From an uncultured Lachnospiraceae bacterium (GTDB lineage: Bacteria > Bacillota > Clostridia > Lachnospirales > Lachnospiraceae): 64,000 nucleotides of DNA. The position numbers and the translations under genes are program-made. The DNA lies in assembly GCA_946558465.1 (NCBI GenBank), contig CAMNTM010000006.1:62001-126000 (forward strand), given 5' to 3'. Below are positions 25,439 through 34,570 of the stretch, piece by piece; within the stretch, counting starts at the first letter, position 1; each line of letters begins with the position of its first letter. A model generated the notes under the pieces. The model was not told the DNA's origin and searched no databases. It saw only the letters and a program-made list of their open reading frames with translations.

Positions 25439-26383
25439 ATGAATAAAAAGATGCCTAAGATCGCACTGGGCGCATGGGCCTGGGGCTGTGGAGCAGTAGG
25501 CGGAGATCAGGTTTTCGGAAACTGTCTGTCTAAGGAGGAGCTAAGGCCGGTATTTGAGGCAGCGTTAAAAAATGGACTGACACTGTGGGATACAGCTGCC
25601 GTATATGGCGAGGGGACCTCAGAGCAGATTCTTGGAGATTTTGTAAAAGATATACGGCGCGGGGAAATTATGATAGCTACGAAATTTACTCCGCATATTG
25701 CCGAGGATTCGGCAGATGCTATGAAGAAAATGCTTGACGGAAGCAAGGCGCGTCTGCATACAGATGTGATCGATCTCTATTGGATTCATAATCCGGCAGA
25801 TATAGAGCGCTGGACTCCTCAGATTATTCCGCTGGCAAAAAGCGGTCAGATTCAAGAGATAGGTGTTTCCAATCATAATCTGGATGAGATAAAGCGTGTA
25901 AATGAAATTTTAGGAGCAGAGGGTTTGAGGATATCTGCGGTACAGAACCATTATAGTCTTCTTCACCGCTCTTCCGAATATGCCGGAATATTAGAATACT
26001 GCAGGCAGAATGATATAATATTTTATGCTTATATGATATTGGAGCAGGGAGCGCTTACCGGAAAGTATGATCAGTCGCATCCGTTTCCAAAGGGGAGTGT
26101 CCGTGCAGAGGCTTATAATCATGCGCTGCCGGAATTGGAAATACTGGTTCGTGAGCTGGAACGGATCGGAAAGCGTTATAATGCCAGCCCCGCGCAGGTT
26201 GTTACTGCCTGGGCCATTGCGAAGGGAACGCTGCCGCTTATCGGTGTAACGAAGGTAAAGCAGGTAGAGGAAGCTGCCGCCGCGGCAGATATCAGGCTTA
26301 CAGAGGAAGAGATTATCCTTATTGAAAATCTGGCAGATAAAACAGGGGTTCAAACACTTCGGGATTGGGAAAAAGATATGTAG
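25439..26383 (+). CDS. Aldo/keto reductase
   Basis: 314 residues, an NAD(P)H-dependent TIM-barrel oxidoreductase. The catalytic tetrad is readable: Asp and Tyr in LWDTAAVYGEGTSEQ, Lys in ATKFTPH and His in YWIHNPAD. The cofactor end GVTKVKQVEEAAAA is also present. It sits between kdgA and kdgK, which suggests a sugar-acid or uronate-related carbonyl substrate, for example reduction of a uronate to a hexonate. That would link uronates to the dehydrogenase modules in this block, but it is an inference from position only. The RBS is weak (GGGGG-like). Confidence 0.88.
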   Translation: MNKKMPKIALGAWAWGCGAVGGDQVFGNCLSKEELRPVFEAALKNGLTLWDTAAVYGEGTSEQILGDFVKDIRRGEIMIATKFTPHIAEDSADAMKKMLDGSKARLHTDVIDLYWIHNPADIERWTPQIIPLAKSGQIQEIGVSNHNLDEIKRVNEILGAEGLRISAVQNHYSLLHRSSEYAGILEYCRQNDIIFYAYMILEQGALTGKYDQSHPFPKGSVRAEAYNHALPELEILVRELERIGKRYNASPAQVVTAWAIAKGTLPLIGVTKVKQVEEAAAAADIRLTEEEIILIENLADKTGVQTLRDWEKDM

Positions 26384-26419
26384 AAATCAGGAATAATAAG
26401 AATTGAAGGAGAGAATAAT

Positions 26420-27445
26420 ATGAGTAAAAAGGTAGTTACATTTGGTGAAATTATGTTGAGGCTTGCACCGGAGGGGTATTATCGGTTTGTGCAGGCGGAC
26501 ACTTTTGGAGCAACCTATGGCGGCGGTGAAGCTAATGTAGCAGTTTCTCTGGCAAATTATGGATTTGATGCAGCCTTTGTCACAAAGCTTCCAAAGCATG
26601 AGATTGGACAGGCAGCTGTAAATTCTCTTAGAAAATATGGTGTAGATACCTCCTTTATCTGCCGCGGCGGTGATCGTGTCGGCATATATTTCCTTGAAAA
26701 GGGAGCGTCCCAGAGACCATCTAAGGTTATTTACGACAGAGCGGGTTCTTCTATTTATACGGCATCTAAGGCAGATTTCGACTGGAAAGCAATCTTTGAC
26801 GGTGCAAAGTGGTTCCATTTCACAGGGATTACGCCGGCATTAAATGATGATGTTGCGGCAATTTGTCTGGAGGCTTGTAAGGCAGCAAAGGAGGCCGGCG
26901 TTAAGATATCTTGTGACTTGAATTATAGAAATAAGCTGTGGAGTAAGGAAAAAGCCGGACGTGTGATGGGAGAGCTCTGTAAATACGTGGATGTATGTAT
27001 TGCAAATGAGGAGGATGCCTCAGATGTGTTCGGCATCAAAGCGGCTGATACCGATGTCTATGCGGGTGAGGTAAACCATGAAGGCTATAAGGATGTGGCA
27101 AAGCAGCTGGCAGACCGCTTCGGATTCGAGAAGGTAGCGATTACACTCCGTGAATCTCTCTCCGCGAATGATAATAACTGGTCCGCAATGTTATATGACG
27201 GAAGTGAATATTATTTTAGTAAAAAGTATAGGATGCATATTGTAGACCGTGTCGGCGGCGGCGACAGTTTTGGCGGCGGACTGATTGCGTCTTTATTAAA
27301 CGAATATGATGCACAGGCAGCTATTGAGTTTGCGGTTGCAGCTTCCTGTCTCAAACACTCTGTAGAGGGTGATTTTAATATGGTATCAATGGACGAAGTC
27401 GCAAAATTAGCCGGCGGCGATGCTTCCGGCCGTGTCCAGAGATAA
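26420..27445 (+). CDS. kdgK: 2-keto-3-deoxygluconate kinase (PfkB family)
   Basis: A 341-residue ribokinase-family sugar kinase that phosphorylates KDG to KDPG. The N-terminal family pattern is VVTFGEIMLRLAPEG followed by FGATYGGGEANVAVSL. The C-terminal active site is DRVGGGDSFGGGLIASL, with the catalytic aspartate in GGGD. The length is typical of KdgK. It follows the aldo/keto reductase by 36 bases. Together with kdgA it completes the common lower pathway for both the mannonate (UxuA) and altronate (UxaA) branches encoded on either side. Confidence 0.93.
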   Translation: MSKKVVTFGEIMLRLAPEGYYRFVQADTFGATYGGGEANVAVSLANYGFDAAFVTKLPKHEIGQAAVNSLRKYGVDTSFICRGGDRVGIYFLEKGASQRPSKVIYDRAGSSIYTASKADFDWKAIFDGAKWFHFTGITPALNDDVAAICLEACKAAKEAGVKISCDLNYRNKLWSKEKAGRVMGELCKYVDVCIANEEDASDVFGIKAADTDVYAGEVNHEGYKDVAKQLADRFGFEKVAITLRESLSANDNNWSAMLYDGSEYYFSKKYRMHIVDRVGGGDSFGGGLIASLLNEYDAQAAIEFAVAASCLKHSVEGDFNMVSMDEVAKLAGGDASGRVQR

Positions 27446-27455
27446 ATAAACCCAG

Positions 27456-27477
27456 CCCCCATTTGAAAAAATGGGGG
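27456..27477 (+). other. Hairpin after kdgK, terminator-like without T tract
   Basis: CCCCCATTT (27456-27464) pairs with AAATGGGGG (27469-27477) around GAAA. It lacks a T run, so it may be an mRNA 3'-end stabiliser or weak terminator rather than a standard intrinsic terminator. The ABC transporter promoter starts 12 bases later. Confidence 0.55.
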
Positions 27478-27488
27478 AAATCCAATGA

Positions 27489-27517
27489 TTGACACGTATG
27501 ACGTCCTATGATATAAT
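27489..27517 (+). promoter_or_regulatory. Consensus promoter of the ABC importer operon with embedded operator
   Basis: TTGACA (27489-27494), 17-bp spacer and TATAAT (27512-27517), a full consensus match. The first 16 bases of the spacer and the whole -35 are identical to the uxu/lar promoter at 19039-19067. The spacer holds TATGACGTCCTA, an imperfect palindrome. The two operons are therefore likely to be co-regulated. Confidence 0.88.
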
Positions 27518-27646
27518 GTGCTTGAAATTATCAAGCAAGAGATAATTTTGTATAATAGCACAAATTTCTTTCGTAAATATTGTTGAATTTTCATGAAATG
27601 AAAGAATACATTTCGGATAATAGTGACAAATTAAAAGAAATGTGCT

Positions 27647-27670
27647 ATTGTATACATTAGTTAATACAAT
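27647..27670. promoter_or_regulatory. GntR-type inverted repeat in the ABC importer leader
   Basis: Arms ATTGTAT (27647-27653) and ATACAAT (27664-27670) flank a 10-base centre. The left arm contains TTGTATAC, also found at the -10 box of the GntR gene (35385-35393) and, inverted, at the promoter of the second LarA operon (36271-36279). It lies 65 bases upstream of the start codon. Confidence 0.55.
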
Positions 27671-27734
27671 GATGCGCACGAAATGTATTACGAAGCAAAG
27701 AAAACCAAAAAACTTCATGAAAAGGAGAGTAAAA

Positions 27735-28760
27735 ATGAAAAAGAAAATAGTTTCGTTATTTCTGGTAGGTGCTATGGCGGCAACTATGTTAATGGGATGC
27801 GGCGGAGTTAAGACAGACAGCGAGGCTGCTGCAGGAGACAGCGGTGAAGAGACGGCTGAGGCAGCAGAGGGTAAGAATGCTTATTCAGATGAAATAAAGA
27901 TCGGCTTCCTTCCAAATGTTATCGGAGATTCCTGTGCAGCTGCATGGGCAGAAGGTATGGAAGGTTATCTGAGTAATTTCTCAAATGTTACCTTTAATGT
28001 ATTTGACGGAAAGGCTTCTGTAGATACAGAGAACACAATCATGGAGCAGATGATTAACGAGAAGTATGATGCGATTATCCTTCAGGCTACCGATGCAGCA
28101 GGTCTTGCAGCTTCCACGGATAAGGCAGAGGCAGCAGGAATTCCGGTTATTACATGTAACCTGGATGCAGATACCACGCATACTGGCCTGGTAGCAGGTG
28201 TAGATGTTGAGGCAGGACAGCAGATTGCAGAGCACATCGGTGAGACTCTCGGCGGTACAGGTAAGGTAGTTATCATTTCTGCTACACCAGGAGCTACAAA
28301 GGGTGAGAACATTGATAAAGGCTTTAAGGCAGTAATGGAAGAGAAATATTCAGGCATTGAGATTCTTGACGAGCAGTCTGGTGAGTGGCTGACAGAGAAT
28401 GCTAACACAGTAATGAATGACTTCCTGACAAAGTATCCAGAAATTGATGCTGTACTGTGCCACAATGATGCTATGGCAGAAGGTGCTGCAGAGGCTGCAA
28501 AGGCTGCCGGAAGAGAAATGCAGATCTGGGGTGTTGACGGCGAGTCCAAGATGTTAGACTACATCGAGCAGGGATTATGTACAGGTACCGTATATACAGA
28601 TTGTCAGAGACAGGGTGCTGCATGTGCACAGTTCGCTATGTATGCCGTTGGTTCTGGTATTACAGCTAAGAACTTAAGTGCTACACCGATCGTAAAGATG
28701 GCTCCAATCGTTGTAACACAGGAGAACTTATCTGAGATTACAGAGGATATGCGTTGGTAA
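27735..28760 (+). CDS. Sugar ABC importer substrate-binding lipoprotein (ribose/rhizopine type)
   Basis: 341 residues, periplasmic-binding-protein type I fold of the CUT2 class. The signal peptide MKKKIVSLFLVGAMAATML leads to a lipobox cysteine (LMGCGG), then an acidic, alanine-rich linker and a two-lobed domain with IILQATDAAGLAAS, GIPVITCNLDAD and DAVLCHNDAMAEGA. The ATG at 27735 is chosen for AAAGGAG upstream; the frame is open further back but crosses the operator. Codon use is smooth, as in a highly expressed gene. It is the first gene of an importer operon with two permeases and one ATPase, placed inside a sugar-acid block, so a hexuronate, hexonate or lactone ligand is likely. Confidence 0.92.
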   Translation: MKKKIVSLFLVGAMAATMLMGCGGVKTDSEAAAGDSGEETAEAAEGKNAYSDEIKIGFLPNVIGDSCAAAWAEGMEGYLSNFSNVTFNVFDGKASVDTENTIMEQMINEKYDAIILQATDAAGLAASTDKAEAAGIPVITCNLDADTTHTGLVAGVDVEAGQQIAEHIGETLGGTGKVVIISATPGATKGENIDKGFKAVMEEKYSGIEILDEQSGEWLTENANTVMNDFLTKYPEIDAVLCHNDAMAEGAAEAAKAAGREMQIWGVDGESKMLDYIEQGLCTGTVYTDCQRQGAACAQFAMYAVGSGITAKNLSATPIVKMAPIVVTQENLSEITEDMRW

Positions 28761-28778
28761 TTTTATAGAATGAAAAAC

Positions 28779-28810
28779 ATATCAGAGGGGATTTTTATCC
28801 CTTCTGATAT
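28779..28810 (+). other. Intercistronic hairpin after the binding-protein gene
   Basis: Arms 28779-28792 and 28797-28810 (14 bp, one mismatch) around TTTT. It lies between the binding protein and first permease genes. Such hairpins usually keep the binding-protein mRNA more abundant than the permease mRNA, by partial termination or by blocking 3' decay. A similar one is found in the galactose importer at 60208. Confidence 0.7.
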
Positions 28811-28890
28811 ATTATACCCACAGTTCCCTTATAGGACGCACAGACTAACGTCTGACGGGTATTATACGCATATTTAGGAGGATAAAAACT

Positions 28891-29904
28891 ATGAGACAAG
28901 AAAACATGCGTCGATTAATTTCCGTTGCATCGCTGGTTATCCTGGCGTTGGTATTTGGCTTTACCAGTAATGGTTTTTTTACAGCGACGAATATTTTAAG
29001 TATCTTACGTGAATGTGGGATTACAGGAATTATCGCAATTGGTGTTTCTTTTGTAATCATTACTGCCGGTATTGACTTGTCAACAGGTGCTGCAGTGGGA
29101 TTTGTCAGCATGTTGTGTGCGAATCTTTTATATAATTACGCACTTCCGGCAGGGCTTATTATGCTGATTTCTATATTGGCTGGTACGGTATGCGGCGTAC
29201 TGAACGGGTTTATCGTTACAAAGCTTCGTGTACCGGAATTTATCGCTACATTGTCAACGCAGTATCTGTTTCGTTCTATGGTATTTGTGTTTGCCATCCG
29301 TGAGATGGGAGTTATTACAAATAAGAAGATAACAGACCCAGGCATTCTGATTATGGGCGGAAGCATTAACGGAATTTATCTGGTAACTATTACATTTTTG
29401 GTACTTGCAGTCATCGGACAGATTATTTTAAAGAAAACAAAGCTTGGTACATATATTTATGCGACGGGTGCCAATAGAAAGTCTGCGGACCTTTCCGGTA
29501 TCAATACAGATAAGGTGCGCTGGACAGTATTTATTATTACAGGCTTCCTCTGCGGGATTGCTTCGATTTTCGAGATCGGACGTATAGGAAGTGCAACAAC
29601 GGATTTGGGAACCGGACTTGAATTTGAGGTAATTGCGGCAGTCGTAATCGGCGGCTGTGCATTCTCCGGCGGCCGAGGGGATATATTCGGAACGACGGTA
29701 GGTGCGATCTTTATGGCAGTGCTGCAGAATGGTATTTTGAAATACAATCTGCCGACAGCGGCGCAGCTGATTATTAAAGGTGTCGTTATTGTTATTATGA
29801 TTATATTTGATTCTGTATATAACCAGTATATGCAGAAAAAGATACATGAAAAAGCGAATGAAGAAGCGAATGAGGGAGTACAGACGGCAGGAGGTGAAGC
29901 GTAA
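28891..29904 (+). CDS. Sugar ABC importer permease (RbsC type), first
   Basis: 337 residues, about 8-10 hydrophobic helices of the BPD_transp_2 (RbsC/XylH/AraH) family. Typical stretches are IAIGVSFVIITAGIDLSTGA after helix 2, the GVLNGFIVTKLRVPEFIATL loop and the C-terminal CAFSGGRGDIFGTTVGAIF. It overlaps the ATPase gene by one base. It is one of two non-identical permeases in this operon (the other is at 31408), which suggests a heterodimeric channel. The basic tail ends in a run of Glu-Ala residues. Confidence 0.92.
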   Translation: MRQENMRRLISVASLVILALVFGFTSNGFFTATNILSILRECGITGIIAIGVSFVIITAGIDLSTGAAVGFVSMLCANLLYNYALPAGLIMLISILAGTVCGVLNGFIVTKLRVPEFIATLSTQYLFRSMVFVFAIREMGVITNKKITDPGILIMGGSINGIYLVTITFLVLAVIGQIILKKTKLGTYIYATGANRKSADLSGINTDKVRWTVFIITGFLCGIASIFEIGRIGSATTDLGTGLEFEVIAAVVIGGCAFSGGRGDIFGTTVGAIFMAVLQNGILKYNLPTAAQLIIKGVVIVIMIIFDSVYNQYMQKKIHEKANEEANEGVQTAGGEA

Positions 29905-31415
29905 TGTCTGCATTGTTAGAGATGAAAGAGATTGAAAAGAGCTTCAACGGTTCTCCTGTACTTAAGAAAGTTAATTTTTCTGTAGAGCCGGGAGAGGTAC
30001 ATGCTCTGATGGGAGAGAACGGTGCGGGAAAATCTACGCTGATTAAGATTCTGACCGGAATTTATCCGAAGGACGGCGGCCAGATCTACTGGAATGGAGA
30101 ACCGGTTACAGTGGATAACAGAAAGGATGCGCAGGCTTTAGGAATCGGTGTTATTTATCAGGAGCTGAGTCTAATCCCGACACTGACGGTTATGCAGAAT
30201 GTAATGCTCGGGAAGGAGCAGAGTAAATTTGGCTTTGTCAATGCGAGAAAGATGAAGAAAAAAGTGACAGAGCTGATTGAAAAATATGGGTTTAATGTTA
30301 AGGCAGATGAGGTTGTAGAGACACTAACCATAGCACAGAGGCAGACAGTGGAGATATTAAAAGCACTGAGTGAGGAATCCAGACTTATCATCATGGATGA
30401 GCCCACAGCGTCCTTGAGCGCAAAGGAGTCGGATGCTCTTTTTGGAATTATCGAGCAGCTTCGTAAGGACGGAGTAAGTGTTATCTATATTTCCCATCGT
30501 CTGGAGGAGGTATACCGCCTTTCAGACCGTCTGACGGTACTTCGGGACGGAGTCAGAGAAGCCGTATTGACGAAGGAGCAGATTATTCCGGGTGATGTAG
30601 TCCGGCTTATGATCGGTAAGGAGTTAAGCGAGGCGACTGCTTCTAATAGTCTTAGAAAATCAGATGCGCCAGTCAGATTGAAGGTTAATGGTCTGACGAA
30701 AAAGGGTGTATTTCATGATATTAGTTTTGAGATTCACGAGGGTGAGATTGTCGGTTTTGCCGGTTTGGTAGGTGCAGGGAGAACTGAGGTTATGCGCTGT
30801 ATTTACGGTGCAGATTCGTATGATTCGGGAACTGTGGAGTTTGAAGGAGAAACTTTGGCAAAACAAATCACGAAAAATATCAGGACCGGATTCGGGTTTG
30901 TTCCTGAAGACCGGCGTAATCAAGGTTTTACTCCGCTTTTGTCAATTGAAAAAAATGTGGCTTTGACAAATTACGATACGTTGGCAAAAAGCGGCTTTGT
31001 AAAAGCAGCTGCAGAAAAGAAGCTTGGAGTCGAAATGGTGGATAAGCTGGCAATTAAGCCGGGTGATTCACAGATTCCGGTTGGAAATCTTTCGGGAGGG
31101 AATCAGCAGAAGGCAGTACTTGCAAAATGGCTGAGCCGTGACTTAAAGCTTCTGATTGTTGATGAGCCTACGGCGGGTATAGATATCGGCGCAAAGGACG
31201 AGATCTATAAGATTCTTGAGAGTCTGGCAGAAAATGGAACCTCTGTTATTATGGTATCCTCTGACCTGCAGGAATTACTCCGGGTTTCCCAGCGGATTAT
31301 TGTCATGAGAAAGGGCGGAATCTTTACCGAATTTTCTTCCGGCAGAATTACGCAGGAGGATGTCCTGATGGCAGAATCAGGAATTCTGACAAAGGAGGGT
31401 AAAGCAGATGAATAA
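29904..31415 (+). CDS. Sugar ABC importer ATPase with two ATP-binding domains (RbsA/XylG type)
   Basis: 503 residues, a tandem ABC protein of the CUT2 class. Domain 1 has the full set: Walker A GENGAGKSTLIKIL and Walker B LIIMDEPTASLS. Domain 2 has the degenerate Walker A typical of the family (GLVGAGRTEVMRC), the signature LSGGNQQKAVLAKWL and Walker B LLIVDEPTAGID. The start overlaps the upstream permease and the end overlaps the next permease by 8 bases, so all three are translationally coupled. It energises the import system encoded around it. Confidence 0.94.
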   Translation: MSALLEMKEIEKSFNGSPVLKKVNFSVEPGEVHALMGENGAGKSTLIKILTGIYPKDGGQIYWNGEPVTVDNRKDAQALGIGVIYQELSLIPTLTVMQNVMLGKEQSKFGFVNARKMKKKVTELIEKYGFNVKADEVVETLTIAQRQTVEILKALSEESRLIIMDEPTASLSAKESDALFGIIEQLRKDGVSVIYISHRLEEVYRLSDRLTVLRDGVREAVLTKEQIIPGDVVRLMIGKELSEATASNSLRKSDAPVRLKVNGLTKKGVFHDISFEIHEGEIVGFAGLVGAGRTEVMRCIYGADSYDSGTVEFEGETLAKQITKNIRTGFGFVPEDRRNQGFTPLLSIEKNVALTNYDTLAKSGFVKAAAEKKLGVEMVDKLAIKPGDSQIPVGNLSGGNQQKAVLAKWLSRDLKLLIVDEPTAGIDIGAKDEIYKILESLAENGTSVIMVSSDLQELLRVSQRIIVMRKGGIFTEFSSGRITQEDVLMAESGILTKEGKADE

Positions 31416-32418
31416 AAAAATGGATATAAAAGCAATACTTGGCAAATCACAAAGACTGTGGATTCTGGTCGCCGTGATGCTGGTGCTTACTGTACTTCAG
31501 CCAGGTGTATTTTTAACTGCCGCCAATATGAAAAGCATTCTGCTGTCCATCTCTGTGTACGGAATTATGGTCTGCGGAACAATCTTTCCGATTCTTCTTG
31601 GAGGAATCGATCTGTCTGTCGGAGCAGTAGCAGCAGCGGCGGGAGCATTTGCAGTTACCTGGATTGTAGATCATGATTTTACAAACGGTGCAGTAATTGT
31701 CGGTGTCTTAGGCGGACTTCTGCTTGGTGCTGTTGTCGGGCTGATTCACGGCATCATAGTTACCCGCTTTGCGGTGCCTCCGTTTTTGATTACGCTGGCA
31801 ACGCAGAACATCGTGTACGGTGTTGCACAGCTTTTGACGGAGAATAATGTAATTGCATGTATGAAACCAGAATCCTTCGCGTTTTTGGGAGGCGGAAGGC
31901 TGATTGGAATTCCATTTTCTATCTGGATTATGCTTTTTATGGCTATTATTTCTTATATTATCCTGGGCAGGACAGTGTTTGGGCGCAACGTGTATGCTGT
32001 GGGCGGAAATGCCGAAGCATGCCGTCTGTCAGGCGTAAGAAGCCGTATGGTCATCATTACGTCTTACGTAGCGTCGGGTCTGACTGCAGCGCTTTCCGGA
32101 ATTGTGCTTGCAAGTATGAACCGCCAGGCGATTGCGAAAGCGGCACAAGGCTATGACAACTATGTGCTGACTGCACTGGTTGTAGGAGGAGCATCTCTGA
32201 TGGGAGGCGAGGGTTCTATTCAGGGAGCTGTCTGGGGAGCGTTTCTGGTAGGTGTAATTTCCAATGGCCTGCGTCTTGTAGGGGTTGCATCTGACTATCA
32301 TGGCATTGTAAAATGTATTGTAATTGTTGCTGCAGTTGCGTTGGATGCACATGTAAGATTCAAGAAGAGCGGTCTGCAGAAGAGCAGTTCACTATTTAAG
32401 AAGAAGGCAAAGGCATAG
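31408..32418 (+). CDS. Sugar ABC importer permease (RbsC type), second
   Basis: 336 residues, a BPD_transp_2 family membrane protein with about 8-10 helices. The family landmarks are FPILLGGIDLSVGAVAAAAG, HGIIVTRFAVPPFLITLATQ and GASLMGGEGSIQGAVWGAFL. It differs clearly from the first permease in the operon, so the importer probably uses a permease heterodimer. The start lies inside the last codons of the ATPase gene, with AGGAGG just upstream. It is followed 6 bases later by the amidohydrolase gene. Confidence 0.92.
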   Translation: MNKKMDIKAILGKSQRLWILVAVMLVLTVLQPGVFLTAANMKSILLSISVYGIMVCGTIFPILLGGIDLSVGAVAAAAGAFAVTWIVDHDFTNGAVIVGVLGGLLLGAVVGLIHGIIVTRFAVPPFLITLATQNIVYGVAQLLTENNVIACMKPESFAFLGGGRLIGIPFSIWIMLFMAIISYIILGRTVFGRNVYAVGGNAEACRLSGVRSRMVIITSYVASGLTAALSGIVLASMNRQAIAKAAQGYDNYVLTALVVGGASLMGGEGSIQGAVWGAFLVGVISNGLRLVGVASDYHGIVKCIVIVAAVALDAHVRFKKSGLQKSSSLFKKKAKA

Positions 32419-32424
32419 AGCGGT

Positions 32425-33354
32425 ATGAAGAAGATAGATGCGCATGTACATGTATTTGGAGCATTGAAAGGTTTTCGAGGAGAAGGAGACCTTTATCCGC
32501 TGGGAAATGGAAGAGCCAGATGGGCAAACGGACAGGTGGTAGACATGATACCCCCAGAGCTTGGAGACAGGGAGTTTGAGGCAGACACCTGTTATAAGCT
32601 TCTTAAGGACAAGGGTGTGGAGAAGGCAGTGCTTCTTCAGGGGAGCTTCTATGGGATAGATAATGAGTATACAGCAGAGGCTGTGAAAAAACATCCGGAT
32701 ATGTTTATCGGAGCGGGCTCCTTTGACCCATTTGCGAGGTATGCCGGGCAGATTTATGACCGGCTGACCAGTGAGCTGGGCTTTCGGATATTAAAATTCG
32801 AGACCAGCACCGGGGGCGGTTTCATGTCTTATCATCCAGCTTTTGACATAGCAGAGGTATTTTCTCCGATTGCTGAGAAATGTACGCAGAATAACCAGGT
32901 TCTCGTGCTGGATATCGGAAGTCCGGGGATGACAAGCTTTCAGCCGGAGTCAGTGAAAAAGCTGTCAGAACGATATCCGGAGCTTAAGATTGTAGTCTGT
33001 CATCTGTTTGCAGCGGGACAAGAGGATGCAAAAGGTGAACGGTTTGAATATTTAAAAAGGAGTCTGGATATGCTTGCTCTGCCGAATGTATATTTTGATC
33101 TTGCAGCTGTTCCGTTTAACGTATGGCCGGAGAAATATCCGTATTCAACAGGTCTTCTGTTTGTTGAGGCGGCAAAGAGAATTGTCGGGGCAGAAAGACT
33201 TATCTGGGGAACGGACATACCGTCTGTACTTTTCCGGGGTTCCTATGATGAGCTTTCAGATTATCTTACGCAGAGCAGACTTTTTACAGAAAGAGAGCTG
33301 GAACAGATATTTTATAAAAATGCATTAGAGGTGTATCCTTTTGACGTTTCATAA
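32425..33354 (+). CDS. Amidohydrolase-2 family hydrolase (putative sugar lactonase)
   Basis: 309 residues, a TIM-barrel amidohydrolase of the COG2159/COG3618-like type. The N-terminal metal motif is KIDAHVHVFG (HxH), with a histidine in IVVCHLFAAG and an aspartate in LIWGTDIPSVLF. Relatives include sugar lactonases and decarboxylases. In an operon of importer plus sugar-acid enzymes, hydrolysis of a sugar lactone to the open hexonate is the most natural guess, but the sequence alone does not settle it. It starts 6 bases after the second permease, and its end overlaps the MFS gene by 14 bases. Confidence 0.8.
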   Translation: MKKIDAHVHVFGALKGFRGEGDLYPLGNGRARWANGQVVDMIPPELGDREFEADTCYKLLKDKGVEKAVLLQGSFYGIDNEYTAEAVKKHPDMFIGAGSFDPFARYAGQIYDRLTSELGFRILKFETSTGGGFMSYHPAFDIAEVFSPIAEKCTQNNQVLVLDIGSPGMTSFQPESVKKLSERYPELKIVVCHLFAAGQEDAKGERFEYLKRSLDMLALPNVYFDLAAVPFNVWPEKYPYSTGLLFVEAAKRIVGAERLIWGTDIPSVLFRGSYDELSDYLTQSRLFTERELEQIFYKNALEVYPFDVS

Positions 33355-34498
33355 AAAACGACAGATGAATTTATTGTTAGTGATTGTGTGTCTTTTCTGG
33401 TTTGGACAGTATGTTTATATGCCTTATCAGACTACATTCCTGCTTAGTATAGGAGTATCGTCCGGAATGACAGGCATGATAATCGGGGCATATGGACTGG
33501 TACAGGTGTTCTTTCGGATACCGGCAGGAGTACTGGCAGATACCGGAGGCGGACATAAGAGAATTATTACAGCAGGAATTTGTTGTGTGGCAGCAGCATC
33601 CTTAATCAGGGTGCTGCTGCCAAATGCAGTCGGATTTTTTGCAGCAAATCTTTTTTCGGGATTGGGGGCCTCGGCCTGGATTTCTTATATGGTTTATTAT
33701 ATGCAGCTTGAAGAGGGAGCGCTGCAGACTGCAACGGGAAAAATTATGGCTGCCAATAATACCGGGGTGTTTCTCGGATTTGTAACGAGCTCTCTTTTAT
33801 ATGACAGTGTGGGCATGAGACAGATTTGTTTATTTAGTATGACCGCCGGAGCAGCCGGGGCGCTGCTGGCGCTTGGAATCCGGGAGGACAGGCGGGAAAA
33901 ACGATCTTATTCCAGGCAGGAATGGAAGGAGATATTTACATACCGGAGACTTCTGTTTTTTTCAATACTTGCACTTCTGCAGCAGGGAGTTCAGATGGCG
34001 ACCTGTATGTCTTTTACTGTTCAGGCAGTAAAGGAGTTAGGTGCAGCTTCAAGGCAGGTCGGCATCACGTCCGTTATATATATCGTAATGGCAGTAGTAT
34101 TTTCTTTTTTGTCCAGCAGACCGTTTTTTATTAAATTAGGGCATGAGCGGGTGATTCCGGCAGGAATAGTCTGCCAGATTCTTTATTGTGTTTTGGTCCC
34201 TAAAGCAGAGAATATATATATGATTTATGGCTGTCAGGTTTTGGCAGCAGCAGCGATGGGATTCCTGTTTACTTCTCTGACAAGCGAGAGCATGAAGGGT
34301 GTGCCAGAGCATTTCTATTCTACGGCAATGGGAATTTTTCAGGCGGTATATGCTGTCGGGATGACTGTGTTTCCCATATTAGTAGGAGTTATCCGGGAAA
34401 GCTTTGGATTAGCTGGGGGATATTATTTTATGGCAGCTATTCTTGGACTGGGTCTTATCAGCACATTCGCTGCTTTGAAGGCAGAAAAGCAGAGGTAG
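33341..34498 (+). CDS. MFS transporter
   Basis: 385 residues with about 12 hydrophobic segments of the major facilitator superfamily. Motif A-like sequence after helix 2 is RIPAGVLADTGGGHKR. The likely start is TTG 33341, because GAGGTG lies 6 bases upstream. The first in-frame ATG is at 33365 and lacks a good site. It overlaps the amidohydrolase gene by 14 bases, so it is in the same operon. The direction and substrate are unknown. A second route for uptake or efflux of the same sugar acid, or of a side product, is possible. Confidence 0.85.
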   Translation: MTFHKKRQMNLLLVIVCLFWFGQYVYMPYQTTFLLSIGVSSGMTGMIIGAYGLVQVFFRIPAGVLADTGGGHKRIITAGICCVAAASLIRVLLPNAVGFFAANLFSGLGASAWISYMVYYMQLEEGALQTATGKIMAANNTGVFLGFVTSSLLYDSVGMRQICLFSMTAGAAGALLALGIREDRREKRSYSRQEWKEIFTYRRLLFFSILALLQQGVQMATCMSFTVQAVKELGAASRQVGITSVIYIVMAVVFSFLSSRPFFIKLGHERVIPAGIVCQILYCVLVPKAENIYMIYGCQVLAAAAMGFLFTSLTSESMKGVPEHFYSTAMGIFQAVYAVGMTVFPILVGVIRESFGLAGGYYFMAAILGLGLISTFAALKAEKQR

Positions 34499-34570
34499 TC
34501 TGGGAGAAGCCCTGTAATTGTTTGTGATGTTAGAAAATGATTATAAAATGACGAATAAGGAGGTCAGACA

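Noticed and set aside
27456-27477. Hairpin after kdgK as an ordinary intrinsic terminator
   Set aside because: The stem is good but no T tract follows, so it is reported only as a terminator-like hairpin.
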